A stretch of DNA of 64,000 nucleotides from positions 1-64,000 of the forward strand of contig CACXTX010000017.1 of the NCBI GenBank assembly GCA_902770635.1, read 5' to 3'. How positions within the stretch are numbered: position 1 is the first letter of the stretch; each line of letters starts with the position of its first letter. The translations under genes and the position numbers were made by a program. Positions 1-8,455 of this stretch are shown here, piece by piece. Below the pieces are notes generated by a model. It saw only the letters and a list, made by a program, of their open reading frames with translations, searched no databases and was not told the origin of the DNA. The stretch is from an uncultured Prevotellaceae bacterium. Lineage in GTDB: Bacteria; Bacteroidota; Bacteroidia; Bacteroidales; Bacteroidaceae.

Positions 1-134
1 GACTCCTCGTTCTCCTTCTCGTCATGCTTGTAGTAGCCCCATCTGGATATGCCAAGTAATTCGCAGAGGGGGGCGATCTTGTAGACCTTCACCTCCACCG
101 CGAGGGCTGTAATTACTTGGCACCGGATTTTTTT
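1..134 (-). CDS. IS3-family transposase OrfB, N-terminal fragment (cut by window edge)
   Basis: Reading the minus strand in the -1 frame relative to OrfA gives a continuous open frame to base 1. It includes the residues LCELLGISRWGYYKH, which match the HTH_21 region at the N-terminus of IS3 OrfB (DDE integrase) proteins. No start codon of its own is obvious close to OrfA, so it is probably made as an OrfA-OrfB fusion by -1 frameshifting at the A7 run at 128-134. The DDE catalytic domain lies outside the window. Confidence 0.7.
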
Positions 135-484
135 CTGATGGGGATGCCGTAGCGTTCCTCGGCCAGTACAATCATGCGCTCGTAGGCATCACGAGCCATC
201 TCTGTGCGCTTCAAGTCAATCGACTTGGAACGCAATTCCTGCTTCAAACGGGCAATCTCCTGAAGCAGTTCTTCCTTGTCTGGATCCTTCTTCATATCCG
301 TTACAGCTACCTGTGGGGGCAATACTGGCTTATCTTCGACTGCAAAGATACGAATCCAATTTAAAATACAGCCATCTGAAAGACCGTTTTCTTTCTCAAA
401 ACGACGTTTAGACTTGTCTGAGGATAGGTACTCATTCAATAATGCAAGTCTTTTTTCATCTGTCATTCCACGATTTTGTCGCAT
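113..484 (-). CDS. IS3-family transposase OrfA
   Basis: Small basic protein of 123 residues. The first third resembles a helix-turn-helix (KRRFEKENGLSDGCILNWIR) and residues about 60-105 form a heptad-rich helix (EELLQEIARLKQELRSK), the usual OrfA dimerisation zipper. A longer frame starts with TTG at 517 inside the terminal repeat; the ATG at 484 is the more natural start. OrfA normally binds the IS ends and limits transposition. The stop overlaps the start of the OrfB frame. The next gene, rfbA, is unrelated, so the element looks like an insertion beside it. Confidence 0.8.
   Translation of the reverse strand: MRQNRGMTDEKRLALLNEYLSSDKSKRRFEKENGLSDGCILNWIRIFAVEDKPVLPPQVAVTDMKKDPDKEELLQEIARLKQELRSKSIDLKRTEMARDAYERMIVLAEERYGIPIRKKSGAK
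128..134 (-). promoter_or_regulatory. A7 slippery run, probable -1 programmed frameshift site
   Basis: Seven consecutive A on the minus strand sit six codons before the OrfA stop. Slipping by -1 there joins OrfA to the OrfB frame. A6-A7 runs are the usual frameshift sites of IS3 elements. No stimulatory hairpin was checked. Confidence 0.6.
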
Positions 485-577
485 ACTGATACACTTTTTT
501 GATCCCAAAAGTGTCAACTTATTCAGTACACGTCAAATCATAATTCCTAATTCCTAATTTCTAATTACTAATTCTCA

Positions 578-1462
578 TTACTTATTGTATTCCTCTGCGC
601 GACGCAGCAGATACTGGCCATAGTCGTTCTTGGCCATTGGCTCGGCCAGTTTCTTTAATTGTTCTTTGTCTATCCATCCACGCTTGTAGGCAATCTCTTC
701 CAGACAGGCCACTTTCAGACCTTGTCTTTTCTCGATAACTTCAATAAAGGTGGATGCCTCCGACAGAGAGTCGTGTGTGCCGGTATCCAGCCATGCAAAA
801 CCACGCTGCAGGGTTTGTACCAACAGGTTCTTGTCCTCTAGGTATTTCTGGTTGACCGTCGTGATCTCCAGTTCTCCACGGGCACTCGGCTTGATGTTCT
901 TAGCAATCTCCACGACACTGTTGGGATAGAAATAGAGACCAACCACTGCATAGTTGGACTTGGGCTTTGCAGGCTTCTCTTCAATGCTTAGGCAGTTGCC
1001 GTCCTTGTCGAACTCTGCAACACCATATCGCTCGGGATCGTTGACGTAGTAGCCGAATACGGTGGCATGTCCGTCTTCTTCGGCACTTTTGACGGCTTGC
1101 TTGAGCATACCTGTAAAACCGCTGCCATAAAAAATGTTGTCGCCCAACACCAGACAGGCGCAATCATTACCAATGAACTTTTCGCCAATGATGAAAGCTT
1201 GTGCCAGACCATCTGGAGAAGGCTGCTCGGCATATTCGAATCTTACACCCAGCTCTGAACCATCGCCAAGCAGACGCTTGAATCCCGGCAGGTCGTATGG
1301 CGTTGAGATAATCAATATCTCACGGATACCAGCCAACATCAGCGTCGAGATGGGATAGTAAATCATGGGCTTGTCGAAAATAGGAATCAACTGTTTTGAA
1401 ACACCTTTAGTGATAGGATAGAGGCGGGTTCCACTACCTCCAGCTAATACAATACCTTTCAT
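578..1462 (-). CDS. rfbA: Glucose-1-phosphate thymidylyltransferase
   Basis: Makes dTDP-glucose from glucose-1-phosphate and dTTP, the first step towards dTDP-L-rhamnose for surface polysaccharide. The protein is 294 residues, the family length. The N-terminal nucleotide-binding motif [13 protein letters not shown], the sugar-binding [10 protein letters not shown] and the EEKP motif are all present, as is [13 protein letters not shown] in the C-terminal half. An in-frame extension to 1513 exists, but the ATG at 1462 gives the conserved MKGIVLAGG start and lies downstream of a good -7 box at 1492-1499. The rest of an rfb pathway is not in the window; an IS element lies just downstream. Confidence 0.95.
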   Translation of the reverse strand: MKGIVLAGGSGTRLYPITKGVSKQLIPIFDKPMIYYPISTLMLAGIREILIISTPYDLPGFKRLLGDGSELGVRFEYAEQPSPDGLAQAFIIGEKFIGNDCACLVLGDNIFYGSGFTGMLKQAVKSAEEDGHATVFGYYVNDPERYGVAEFDKDGNCLSIEEKPAKPKSNYAVVGLYFYPNSVVEIAKNIKPSARGELEITTVNQKYLEDKNLLVQTLQRGFAWLDTGTHDSLSEASTFIEVIEKRQGLKVACLEEIAYKRGWIDKEQLKKLAEPMAKNDYGQYLLRRAEEYNK

Positions 1463-1491
1463 AATTTCTGTCGTTTTACATATTTTTGCTG

Positions 1492-1551
1492 CAAATATAC
1501 AAAAAATTCTCAATTCTCAATTCTTAATTCTCAATTTATTTTGTACCTTTG
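1492..1551. promoter_or_regulatory. Back-to-back promoters of rfbA (-) and the 1615 gene (+) with a repeat spacer
   Basis: The minus strand reads TATATTTG at 1492-1499 (rfbA) and the plus strand TACCTTTG at 1544-1551 (gene at 1615). Both match the Bacteroidetes -7 consensus. Exactly 44 nt lie between them (1500-1543), filled by AATTCTCAATTCTCAATT-type repeats. A minus-strand TTG at 1518-1520 is a possible -33 for rfbA; no clear -33 is seen for the plus promoter. Confidence 0.65.
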
Positions 1552-1614
1552 CACGCAATTAAGGGTGGACTACGTCCTCATTGATAGTTTTTAATTGATA
1601 ATTGATAATAAAAA

Positions 1615-2235
1615 ATGAGTTTTATAAGTAAATTATTCGGAAAGAAAGAAGAAACGCAGAAGGCTGGCGGCATGGAGGATTTTATGACGCTTATCCGTGT
1701 CTATTTCCAGGCTGTCATGGCTGCTGATCTGGGTATTACCAATCTGGCTGCACTGCCAGACCTTCGCGTGTTCAAGGCTACTTTAAAAGTGCCGACACAA
1801 AACAACAAACTGGGTTTGGCTGAAAAGGCTCGCTGCAATAAGATGCTGAAAGAGCTTTATGGTATGGACGATAACTTCACCAAGGAGATTGATGCCAGTA
1901 TCCGTAAGCGTTGCAAGAAGGTACAGGATGTACAGACTTACATGTATCAGTTCTCTGGCTTTACCCAGGACCTGATGATGCTTACCGGCAATCTCATGAA
2001 GTTCAAACTTCGTCTGCCAAGCTTCTTCAAAAGTGCCATTCGTACGATGACAGAAAAAACAGTCAACGATATCTTTAACAAGAATGACTTTTCTGACGCG
2101 GCTGTGATGAAGACGGTGGTGGCTATTCGCCAATATGCCCAGAAGTTGGGCTTTTCTCAGCAGTGGACTACCGATTTCGTTTATAAGGTGGTCATGTTGG
2201 CCAAAAAGGAGCCCAAGGTTAACGATGGTCAATGA
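1615..2235 (+). CDS. Conserved-looking hypothetical protein, soluble, helical
   Basis: 206 residues, not recognised. No signal peptide or membrane segment. The N-terminus (MSFISKLFGKKEE) is short and basic, and the rest is predicted by eye to be mostly helical, with many Lys and Met residues (for example DLMMLTGNLMKFKLRLP). It has its own promoter at 1544. The coding pattern is clean and codon use is like the neighbours, so it is very likely a real gene. The next gene has a separate promoter, so it is probably monocistronic. Function unknown. Confidence 0.75.
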   Translation: MSFISKLFGKKEETQKAGGMEDFMTLIRVYFQAVMAADLGITNLAALPDLRVFKATLKVPTQNNKLGLAEKARCNKMLKELYGMDDNFTKEIDASIRKRCKKVQDVQTYMYQFSGFTQDLMMLTGNLMKFKLRLPSFFKSAIRTMTEKTVNDIFNKNDFSDAAVMKTVVAIRQYAQKLGFSQQWTTDFVYKVVMLAKKEPKVNDGQ

Positions 2236-2366
2236 GAAATGAGAGGTGAGAAATTAGAAATAAGAAAAGGATGGTGTGGTTAAAAAAATAAAAAACAGGA
2301 AAGGACTTGGTTAAAACAGGTTAATGCACAATTCATTTCTCATTTCTCATTTCTCATTTCTCATTT
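2233..2366. repeat. Inverted pair of ATTTCTC-type heptad repeats
   Basis: GAGAAATGAGAGGTGAGAAA-like sequence at 2233-2262 is mirrored by four or five CATTTCT heptads at 2334-2366 in the opposite sense, so a transcript could fold back on itself. The same repeat family recurs in many gaps of this window. It occupies the place where a -33 box for the next promoter would be expected. Confidence 0.7.
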
Positions 2367-2374
2367 ATATTATC

Positions 2375-2382
2375 TACCTTTG
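2375..2382 (+). promoter_or_regulatory. -7 box (TACCTTTG) for the zapB-like/zapA/rny cluster
   Basis: Perfect TAnnTTTG match 20 nt before the ATG at 2403. The upstream -33 position is taken up by CATTTCT repeats and no TTTG is visible there. Confidence 0.6.
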
Positions 2383-2402
2383 TGGAATAAAGTGACTTAG
2401 TT

Positions 2403-2699
2403 ATGACTGCTAACGAGAAGACTTTAAAGACGTTTGAGACCCGATTGCGCCAAATGATTCTTCGCTTTCAAGAACTGAAAAAGGAGAATAAGGATTTGTA
2501 TGCAGAGGTGGAAAACGGCAAAAAAGAAATAGCAGCGCTAAAATCCAAGTTGGAACAGCAGCAGTATGACTATGATTCACTGAAAATGGCAAGGATGATT
2601 GAAATTACCGATGGTAACCTGGATGGTGCCAAGGACCGGTTGTCCAAGCTAATACGTGACGTTAATAAGTGCATTGCTATCCTCAGTGACGAAAAGTAA
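2403..2699 (+). CDS. Small coiled-coil protein next to zapA, possible ZapB-like division factor
   Basis: 98 residues. Residues about 10-60 form a clear heptad coiled coil (LKKENKDLYAEVENGKKEI and following), while the C-terminal part (about 65-95) is a second short amphipathic helix. No signal peptide. It sits 14 nt before zapA. A small coiled-coil protein paired with ZapA is the arrangement expected of a ZapB-type partner that bridges ZapA to other division proteins. The assignment is from size, coiled coil and neighbour only; sequence identity to ZapB was not established. Confidence 0.6.
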   Translation: MTANEKTLKTFETRLRQMILRFQELKKENKDLYAEVENGKKEIAALKSKLEQQQYDYDSLKMARMIEITDGNLDGAKDRLSKLIRDVNKCIAILSDEK

Positions 2700-2713
2700 A
2701 AGGATAAGAATCC

Positions 2714-3019
2714 ATGGCAGAACAAAACAAGGATCGACTACATATCAGACTGCACGTCTACGACGAAGACATAGAAGTCGTCATCAATCGGGACGATGAA
2801 GAGTATTATCGTTCGGCAGCGAAACTCATCACCGATCGTTATAATGCTTACGCCCAGGCTTATAAAGGACGTAAGAATGATCATATTATTTCGCTGATGA
2901 CGCTAGTAGATATTGCGCTGATGTATCAGAAAGAGTGTTCGAATAACGACACTGCTCCTTATGATAATGTTATTGCACAGCTTACAACTGAGATTGAAAA
3001 AGCACTCGATGAAGGCTAG
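2714..3019 (+). CDS. zapA: Cell division protein ZapA
   Basis: 101 residues. The N-terminal beta-rich part (LHIRLHVYDEDIEVVINRDD) followed by YRSAAKLITDRYNAY and a long C-terminal helix matches ZapA, which bundles FtsZ filaments at midcell. It lies between a coiled-coil gene and rny with short gaps (14 and 33 nt), so the three are probably co-transcribed from the promoter at 2375. Confidence 0.85.
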   Translation: MAEQNKDRLHIRLHVYDEDIEVVINRDDEEYYRSAAKLITDRYNAYAQAYKGRKNDHIISLMTLVDIALMYQKECSNNDTAPYDNVIAQLTTEIEKALDEG

Positions 3020-3052
3020 TTACAAGAACATTAACTCTATATATAATTATTT

Positions 3053-4594
3053 ATGAACATTATTGTTGCTATTATCGCCATTGTTGCCGCCTTAGTATTG
3101 GGTGGTGTATGTGGCTTTTTGATTTTCCGCTTTGTTATTAAGGGAAAATATAACGAGATGGTTAGCGCTGCTAAAAAAGAGGCAGAAGTCATCAAGGAAA
3201 AGAAACTGCTCGAGGTGAAGGAGAAATTCCTGAACAAGAAGAGCGAGCTGGAAAAGGAAGTGCAACAGCGCAACCAGCATATCCAGCAGAACGAGAACAA
3301 GTTAAAACAGCGTGAAATCTCGCTTAATCAGCGTCAGGAAGAGTTGGGACGTCGAAAGAATGAACTCGACAACCAGCAAAACCGCATTGAGAACGAGAAG
3401 AAGTTGCTAGCTCTCAAACAGGAAGAGCTTGAGAAGATGCAACTTCAGGAGCGCGCTAAGCTTGAAGAGCTTTCTGGCCTTTCTGCCGATGAGGCAAAGG
3501 CTCGTTTGGTAGAGTCCCTCAAAGACGAGGCAAAGACTGATGCCGCAGCCTATATCAATGAGATTATGGACGAGGCTAAGCTGAACGCCAATGCCCAGGC
3601 CAAGAAGATTGTTATCCAGACCATTCAGCGTGTGGCAACCGAGACAGCTGTAGAGAACAGCGTTTCCGTATTCCATATTGACAACGATGACGTAAAGGGT
3701 CGTGTGATTGGTCGCGAGGGTCGTAACATCCGTGCCTTGGAGGCTGCCTGTGGCGTTGAAATCGTGGTTGACGATACTCCCGAAGCCATCGTGATTTCTG
3801 CCTTCGATCCTGTTCGTCGTGAGACCTGTCGTCTAGCACTCCACCAGTTAGTAGCTGACGGTCGTATCCATCCAGCTCGCATTGAGGAGGTCGTTGCCAA
3901 GGTAAAGAAACAGTTGGAGAACGAGATAATCGAGACAGGAAAACGTACGGCTATTGATCTGGGTATTCATGGTTTGCATCCAGAGCTGATTCGTATCATC
4001 GGTAAGATGAAATACCGTTCTTCCTACGGTCAGAACCTGTTGCAGCATGCCCGTGAGACAGCCAACCTCTGTGCCGTGATGGCTGCAGAGCTGGGCTTGA
4101 ATCCGAAGAAGGCCAAGCGTGCCGGACTGTTACACGATATCGGTAAGGTGCCCGATGAGGATACGGATGATCCACACGCTATCTATGGTGCCAAGATTGC
4201 TGAGAAGTTCAAGGAGAAACCCGATATCTGCAATGCTATTGGTGCTCACCACGACGAGATGGAGATGCAGACACTGTTGGCTCCCATTGTGCAGATCTGT
4301 GATGCTATCAGTGGTGCTCGTCCAGGTGCCCGTCGTGAAATCGTCGAGGCTTATATCAAGCGTCTGAACGACCTTGAGGCTATTGCGATGAGCTATCCTG
4401 GTGTTACTAAGACCTATGCTATTCAGGCTGGTCGTGAGTTGCGTGTCATCGTGGGTGCTGATAAGATGGACGATGCAGAGACCGAGGCACTCAGCGGACA
4501 GATTGCATCGAAGATTCAGAACGAGATGACTTATCCTGGACAGGTGAAGATTACCGTCATTCGTGAGACACGTTCAGTGGCTTACGCGAAATAA
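3053..4594 (+). CDS. rny: Ribonuclease Y
   Basis: Membrane-anchored endoribonuclease that starts mRNA decay. 513 residues, the usual length. Domain order: a transmembrane helix at about 3-25, a long charged coiled coil (about 35-160), a KH RNA-binding domain containing [15 protein letters not shown], then an HD phosphohydrolase domain with GLLHDIGKV and later AHHDEME, followed by the conserved C-terminus. The start gives the normal short periplasmic/membrane N-terminus. It is the last gene before a strong bidirectional terminator. Confidence 0.97.
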   Translation: MNIIVAIIAIVAALVLGGVCGFLIFRFVIKGKYNEMVSAAKKEAEVIKEKKLLEVKEKFLNKKSELEKEVQQRNQHIQQNENKLKQREISLNQRQEELGRRKNELDNQQNRIENEKKLLALKQEELEKMQLQERAKLEELSGLSADEAKARLVESLKDEAKTDAAAYINEIMDEAKLNANAQAKKIVIQTIQRVATETAVENSVSVFHIDNDDVKGRVIGREGRNIRALEAACGVEIVVDDTPEAIVISAFDPVRRETCRLALHQLVADGRIHPARIEEVVAKVKKQLENEIIETGKRTAIDLGIHGLHPELIRIIGKMKYRSSYGQNLLQHARETANLCAVMAAELGLNPKKAKRAGLLHDIGKVPDEDTDDPHAIYGAKIAEKFKEKPDICNAIGAHHDEMEMQTLLAPIVQICDAISGARPGARREIVEAYIKRLNDLEAIAMSYPGVTKTYAIQAGRELRVIVGADKMDDAETEALSGQIASKIQNEMTYPGQVKITVIRETRSVAYAK

Positions 4595-4613
4595 AGTATA
4601 GTGCTATCTAAGA

Positions 4614-4647
4614 AAAAGCCTCTTTGGTCAATTCCAAAGAGGCTTTT
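4614..4647. terminator. Bidirectional terminator between rny and the aldo/keto reductase gene
   Basis: A perfect 14-bp stem (AAAAGCCTCTTTGG with CCAAAGAGGCTTTT) and a 6-nt loop. The A and T runs at the two ends let it work in both directions for these convergent genes. Confidence 0.9.
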
Positions 4648-4650
4648 CGA

Positions 4651-6060
4651 TTATCCTTCCTGCGGACGGGTCAGCATGTCTTGTTTAAGGGCTTCTACGA
4701 ATTCGCTGATTTTTCGTAGTTCCCTGGGAATACGTATATTCTGAGGACAGTGTGGCTCGCATTGCCCGCAACTGATACAATGGTCAGCCTGTCTGAGCTT
4801 GGGGACCTTTCGGTCCAAGCCTATCAGGTAGGCTCTGCGCTGTTCCTTGTATTCTTTGTCCATACGGTCACGGGGCAGCAGACCTTCATTCTTACATTTA
4901 TTATAATGTACGAAGATGGCGGGGATATCTACCCCGTATGGACAAGGCATGCAGTATTTACAGTCATTACAAGGAATATTCTCCAAGCCAACAATACGTT
5001 CTGCCACATCACGATGCAGGTATTCCTGTTCCGTTTTGGTCAGTGGAACCAGTGGACAATAGGAGAGGAGATTGTCCTTCAGGTGTTCCATATAGGTCAT
5101 GCCTGACAGTACGGTCAGTACGCCTTCTGGTGTTCCTGCATAGCGGAAAGCCCAGGATGCCACACTACGCTCTGGCTCACGCTGTTTCAGTTCTGTAGCC
5201 ATATATTGTGGCAGGTTAGCCAGTCGTCCACCCAGCAGCGGCTCCATGACCACTACGGGAATTTTAAGTTTTTGCAACTCGCTATAAAGGTAACTGGCAT
5301 CCACATTCCTGCTGTTTATCTCGTTGGCAAAGTCCCAGTCCAGATAGTTCAGCTCTATCTGCACAAAGTCCCAATGATATTTTTCATGGGTTGCCAGTAC
5401 CTCGTCGAACACCGTCTTATAGCCATGGAAGGAGAATCCCAGGTTGCGTATCCTTCCGGCCTCGCGCTCCTTCATCAGGAAGTCCATGATGCCATTGTCC
5501 ACATAGCGTCCGTTGAACTCGTCCATACCTCCACCTACTGCATGCAAGAGGTAATAGTCGATATAGTCCACCTGCAACTGTTTCATGGAGTTGAGATACA
5601 TCTCCTTTGACTTTTCGAACGTCCAGAAGTCGCGGTTAAAGTTCGACAACTTGGTGGCTACATAGTATTCGCTGCGCTTATGTCTGCTTAGGGCGATACC
5701 TGTGCAAGCCTCCGACTTACCCTGGCAATATACGGGTGACGTGTCGAAGTAATTCACACCATGCTCTATGGCATAGTCCACCTGCTGGTTAATCATGTCC
5801 TGGTCATAGTCGTCTTTGTTCTCCGTTTTCGAAGGCAGACGCATCATGCCATAACCTAATATGGATACCTTGTCACCCTTTGGCTCATTCTTGCGATAGG
5901 TCATCTTGCCTACGGGTGGCTCTACTTGTTTCTTATATTCATCTACTGCTTGGGTGGCAGACTTTGGTTTACAGCCTGTCATCACGGCGGCGGTAGCAAC
6001 GGCTCCACCTCCTAATATCTTGAGGAAACTGCGTCTATTGATATCTTTCTTATTGTTCAT
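4651..6060 (-). CDS. Tat-exported aldo/keto reductase with C-terminal 4Fe-4S cluster domain
   Basis: 469 residues. Residues 9-30 form a twin-arginine signal (RRSFLKILGGG) that ends in a lipobox-like MTGC, so the protein is probably exported folded and may be lipid-anchored. The middle is an aldo/keto reductase barrel (YFDTSPVYCQGKSE, then KLSNFNRDFWTFEKS). The C-terminal region holds two cysteine groups, CNDCKYCMPCPYG and CISCGQCEPHCPQN, suggesting two 4Fe-4S clusters. Substrate unknown. It is the last gene of the tatA-tatC-polyferredoxin group, which suggests that the neighbouring electron-transfer protein supplies electrons. Known Bacteroidetes relatives share this Tat/Fe-S layout. Confidence 0.88.
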   Translation of the reverse strand: MNNKKDINRRSFLKILGGGAVATAAVMTGCKPKSATQAVDEYKKQVEPPVGKMTYRKNEPKGDKVSILGYGMMRLPSKTENKDDYDQDMINQQVDYAIEHGVNYFDTSPVYCQGKSEACTGIALSRHKRSEYYVATKLSNFNRDFWTFEKSKEMYLNSMKQLQVDYIDYYLLHAVGGGMDEFNGRYVDNGIMDFLMKEREAGRIRNLGFSFHGYKTVFDEVLATHEKYHWDFVQIELNYLDWDFANEINSRNVDASYLYSELQKLKIPVVVMEPLLGGRLANLPQYMATELKQREPERSVASWAFRYAGTPEGVLTVLSGMTYMEHLKDNLLSYCPLVPLTKTEQEYLHRDVAERIVGLENIPCNDCKYCMPCPYGVDIPAIFVHYNKCKNEGLLPRDRMDKEYKEQRRAYLIGLDRKVPKLRQADHCISCGQCEPHCPQNIRIPRELRKISEFVEALKQDMLTRPQEG

Positions 6061-6091
6061 ACATCTTACATCTTACTTCTTACATCATACA

Positions 6092-7597
6092 TCATATTTC
6101 CTTATGCACTTCGTGTCCTTCTACGTAGATGGCTGAGAACGGACGTGCAGGACACAGGTATTCGCAAGCACCACAGCCAATGCAGCGGGCTTCGTTGATA
6201 GCGGGAACATAAGGTGACTCCTCATCGTCAGGATTGCTGGGTACCATCTCAATGGCTCCTACAGGACAGTGCTGGGCGCAGTTTCCGCAGTCCACACCGT
6301 CTGTCAGTGGTACACAGTTCTTCTTAATCCATACGGCATGTCCCAGTTGCGTTGATGACTTATCCTCTTTCTGGATAGGCAGGATGGCACCGGCAGGACA
6401 AACCTCCGAGCAACGGTTACACTCTGGCCGGCAGTAGCCCAGTTCGTACGACATCGTTGGCATCATCAGATGCAGCAAATCTGTTGATGGTCTCAGTACC
6501 TGATTGGGACATTCTGATACACAGAGCTGACAACCCGTACAGTGTTGGGCAAAGTTCTTCATTGATTTCGAGCCGGGAGGAGTTAGCAGGGTCTGCCGCT
6601 CAGGAGCAACCTTGTCTTCTATCTCTGCCAGTCCGCCGTCCATAACCTTGTCTTTCTGCTGGGCCATGGCTGCAGTGGTTAGCAGAGCTGTGGTTACCAG
6701 AAAGCTACGCTTGCTCTCATCGATGCTAGATTGTCTAGAATCTCTAGATTGTCTAGACGGTCTAGAGAAACTATACTCCAGCGCCCCAAACTTACAACTC
6801 TCAATGCAGTCGCCACAAACTACACAGCGACTGTTGTCCACGCTATGTGTCTTATAGTCGATACAGGCAGCCTTACAGTTCTTCGAGCACATGGAACAGT
6901 TCCTGCACTTGCTTTCGTCGAACTGGATTCTAATGAAAGAGTAGCGGCTCAGGAAGCCGAGTACGGTTCCTACAGGGCAGATGGTATTACAATACGTGCG
7001 CCCGTTGCGCCAAGCCAATACCACCAGGGCAATCAGGGTTACGATGGCAATTGCTGTCACCACCCCCGTGTTAGGCAATCCCGTCTCTACATGGTAGAAA
7101 GCATAGCTGTCTGCCCTTTCCGCAATGGTTGCCAGCACATTGTTGCCCATCTTCCATAGCGGTTGCAGGAGTGTAGTCGCAATACGTCCGAAGGCAGAGT
7201 AGGGGGCGAGCACCTGGAAAATGGTGCCTATCCCTGCCAAAAGGGCAATGATAAACACAACAAGTACGGGGTAACGTAACCATTTCACTTCTTTCGAATA
7301 CGTGTAACGGTTCTTCTTTCTCTTCTTGCCCAGCCATCCGAAGATGTCTTGCATGATTCCCAATGGGCAGATGACAGAACAGTAGATACGTCCAAAGACT
7401 ATTGTCAGTATAACCAGTCCGATGACGACAACCAAGTTCACGGCCAGTACCGCTTCCAGGAATTGCAGCTTGGGCATCCATGAGAACCACTCATAGGCAG
7501 TTCCCGTGAAGTCAAGGAATAGCCATGTGATGCATACCAACATTACTGTAGCCAATGTAATTCTGATAGTTCTTAGCATATAATTCTTAATTTTCAA
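6092..7597 (-). CDS. NapH/CcoG-like membrane polyferredoxin
   Basis: 501 residues. Four to five transmembrane helices in the first 220 residues carry two NapH-type motifs, CSVICPLG and CNTICPVG. Then come several ferredoxin motifs: CRNCSMCSKNC, CVVCGDCIESC, CTGCQLCVSEC, CRPECNRCSEVC, CGNCAQHCP and CIGCGACEYLC. Such proteins pass electrons from the membrane to the cell exterior. A Tat-like KRSFLVTTALLTTAA stretch lies in the middle, as though a NapH-like membrane part had been joined to a NapG-like exported part. Just before it is a run of TCTAGA repeats in frame (SRPSRQSRDSRQSS). Lies 31 nt before the reductase gene and is probably its partner. Confidence 0.85.
   Translation of the reverse strand: MKIKNYMLRTIRITLATVMLVCITWLFLDFTGTAYEWFSWMPKLQFLEAVLAVNLVVVIGLVILTIVFGRIYCSVICPLGIMQDIFGWLGKKRKKNRYTYSKEVKWLRYPVLVVFIIALLAGIGTIFQVLAPYSAFGRIATTLLQPLWKMGNNVLATIAERADSYAFYHVETGLPNTGVVTAIAIVTLIALVVLAWRNGRTYCNTICPVGTVLGFLSRYSFIRIQFDESKCRNCSMCSKNCKAACIDYKTHSVDNSRCVVCGDCIESCKFGALEYSFSRPSRQSRDSRQSSIDESKRSFLVTTALLTTAAMAQQKDKVMDGGLAEIEDKVAPERQTLLTPPGSKSMKNFAQHCTGCQLCVSECPNQVLRPSTDLLHLMMPTMSYELGYCRPECNRCSEVCPAGAILPIQKEDKSSTQLGHAVWIKKNCVPLTDGVDCGNCAQHCPVGAIEMVPSNPDDEESPYVPAINEARCIGCGACEYLCPARPFSAIYVEGHEVHKEI
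6726..6766. repeat. TCTAGATTG repeats inside the polyferredoxin gene
   Basis: Several CTAGA units spaced by short Trp/Gln-type codons form a palindromic patch. On the coding strand it gives Ser-Arg-rich residues between the second ferredoxin motif and the internal Tat-like segment. The frame stays open. Confidence 0.7.
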
Positions 7598-7678
7598 TTT
7601 TTCATCGCTGAAGGCGACAACTCCTCATTTCTCATTTCTTTGACCGAGGTCAAAGCGACTTCGTCGATTACTCATTCC
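7579..7678. repeat. Intergenic composite of CATTTCT repeats and a CTTTGACC hairpin
   Basis: The gap between tatC and the polyferredoxin gene holds CATTTCT-type repeats on both sides of a perfect hairpin, CTTTGACC-GA-GGTCAAAG (7638-7655). The same hairpin within similar repeats recurs at 41028-41045. Confidence 0.7.
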
Positions 7679-8455
7679 TCATTTCGTGCATCGCACGATC
7701 TGTATACTTACTTCATAGAGCAGATAGATGGGCAGAGCCACGACAAACAGCGTAAACACATCCGTTGTTGGAGTGATAATGGCAGCCACTACGAGGATAG
7801 CCACCATGGCATGCCTCCTATATTCTGCCATAAAGTGGTCTGTCAGCAGACCCATGCGTCCCATCAGTGCGCAGACCACTGGCAGTTCAAACACCACGCC
7901 CATGACCAGACTCATGCCTAACAGCGTGTCGATATAGGACTGTATGGTCAGCATGTTTGCCACTTCAGGACTTACCTGGTAAGTTCCCAGGAAACGTACA
8001 GTCAGCGGGAATACTACGAAATAGTTGATCAGCGTTCCTACGAGAAACATCAAGTAGGCAGCCCCCACTATCCATACTGCATAGCGCCTCTCATTCTGAT
8101 AGAGTCCTGGCGAGACAAATCGGAAGAGCTCATATAATATATAAGGTGAAGCCACTAACAGTCCGGCATAGATGGCCGTTCTCATGTGTATCATGAACTG
8201 TTCCGTCAGTCCTGTGTTCATTAAGTGAATGTGGAAAGCTTCTACGCCCAGAAGCCTGTAGGTGATAAAGTCACATGAGCAAGGAGCCAGCACGATGCTA
8301 AACAGTTCCTCTTTCATGCAGAATGCCACGATGCCGAAGGCCACCACCGCTATTGCCATTCTGATGAGTGAAGCCCTCAACACATCCAAATGGTCCCAGA
8401 AGGTCATTGGCTCTTGTGAATTCATCTGAGCGGCAGCAAATTTTTCACTTTTCAC
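7679..8455 (-). CDS. tatC: Sec-independent protein translocase TatC
   Basis: Core receptor of the twin-arginine export system. 258 residues with six hydrophobic helices and the TatC hallmarks [15 protein letters not shown] near the N-terminus and [14 protein letters not shown] in helix four. The frame begins at a GTG that overlaps the tatA stop (GTGA), giving translational coupling; an ATG ten codons later (8425) is an alternative start. Together with tatA it makes a minimal TatAC system; no tatB is present. The two downstream genes include a Tat-signal protein. Confidence 0.93.
   Translation of the reverse strand: MKSEKFAAAQMNSQEPMTFWDHLDVLRASLIRMAIAVVAFGIVAFCMKEELFSIVLAPCSCDFITYRLLGVEAFHIHLMNTGLTEQFMIHMRTAIYAGLLVASPYILYELFRFVSPGLYQNERRYAVWIVGAAYLMFLVGTLINYFVVFPLTVRFLGTYQVSPEVANMLTIQSYIDTLLGMSLVMGVVFELPVVCALMGRMGLLTDHFMAEYRRHAMVAILVVAAIITPTTDVFTLFVVALPIYLLYEVSIQIVRCTK

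Larger units (their letters stand above)
1..530 (-). mobile_element. IS3-family insertion sequence, left part lies outside the window
   Basis: On the minus strand there is a short OrfA with a helix-turn-helix and a leucine-zipper-like tail, followed in the -1 frame by the start of an OrfB. This two-frame layout is typical of IS3. The outer end is probably at 530, where the minus strand begins TGTACTGAATAAGTTGACAC, a TG-starting terminus of the kind seen in IS3 elements. The other end lies before base 1, so the matching inverted repeat and any target duplication cannot be seen. Element end is inferred. Confidence 0.8.
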
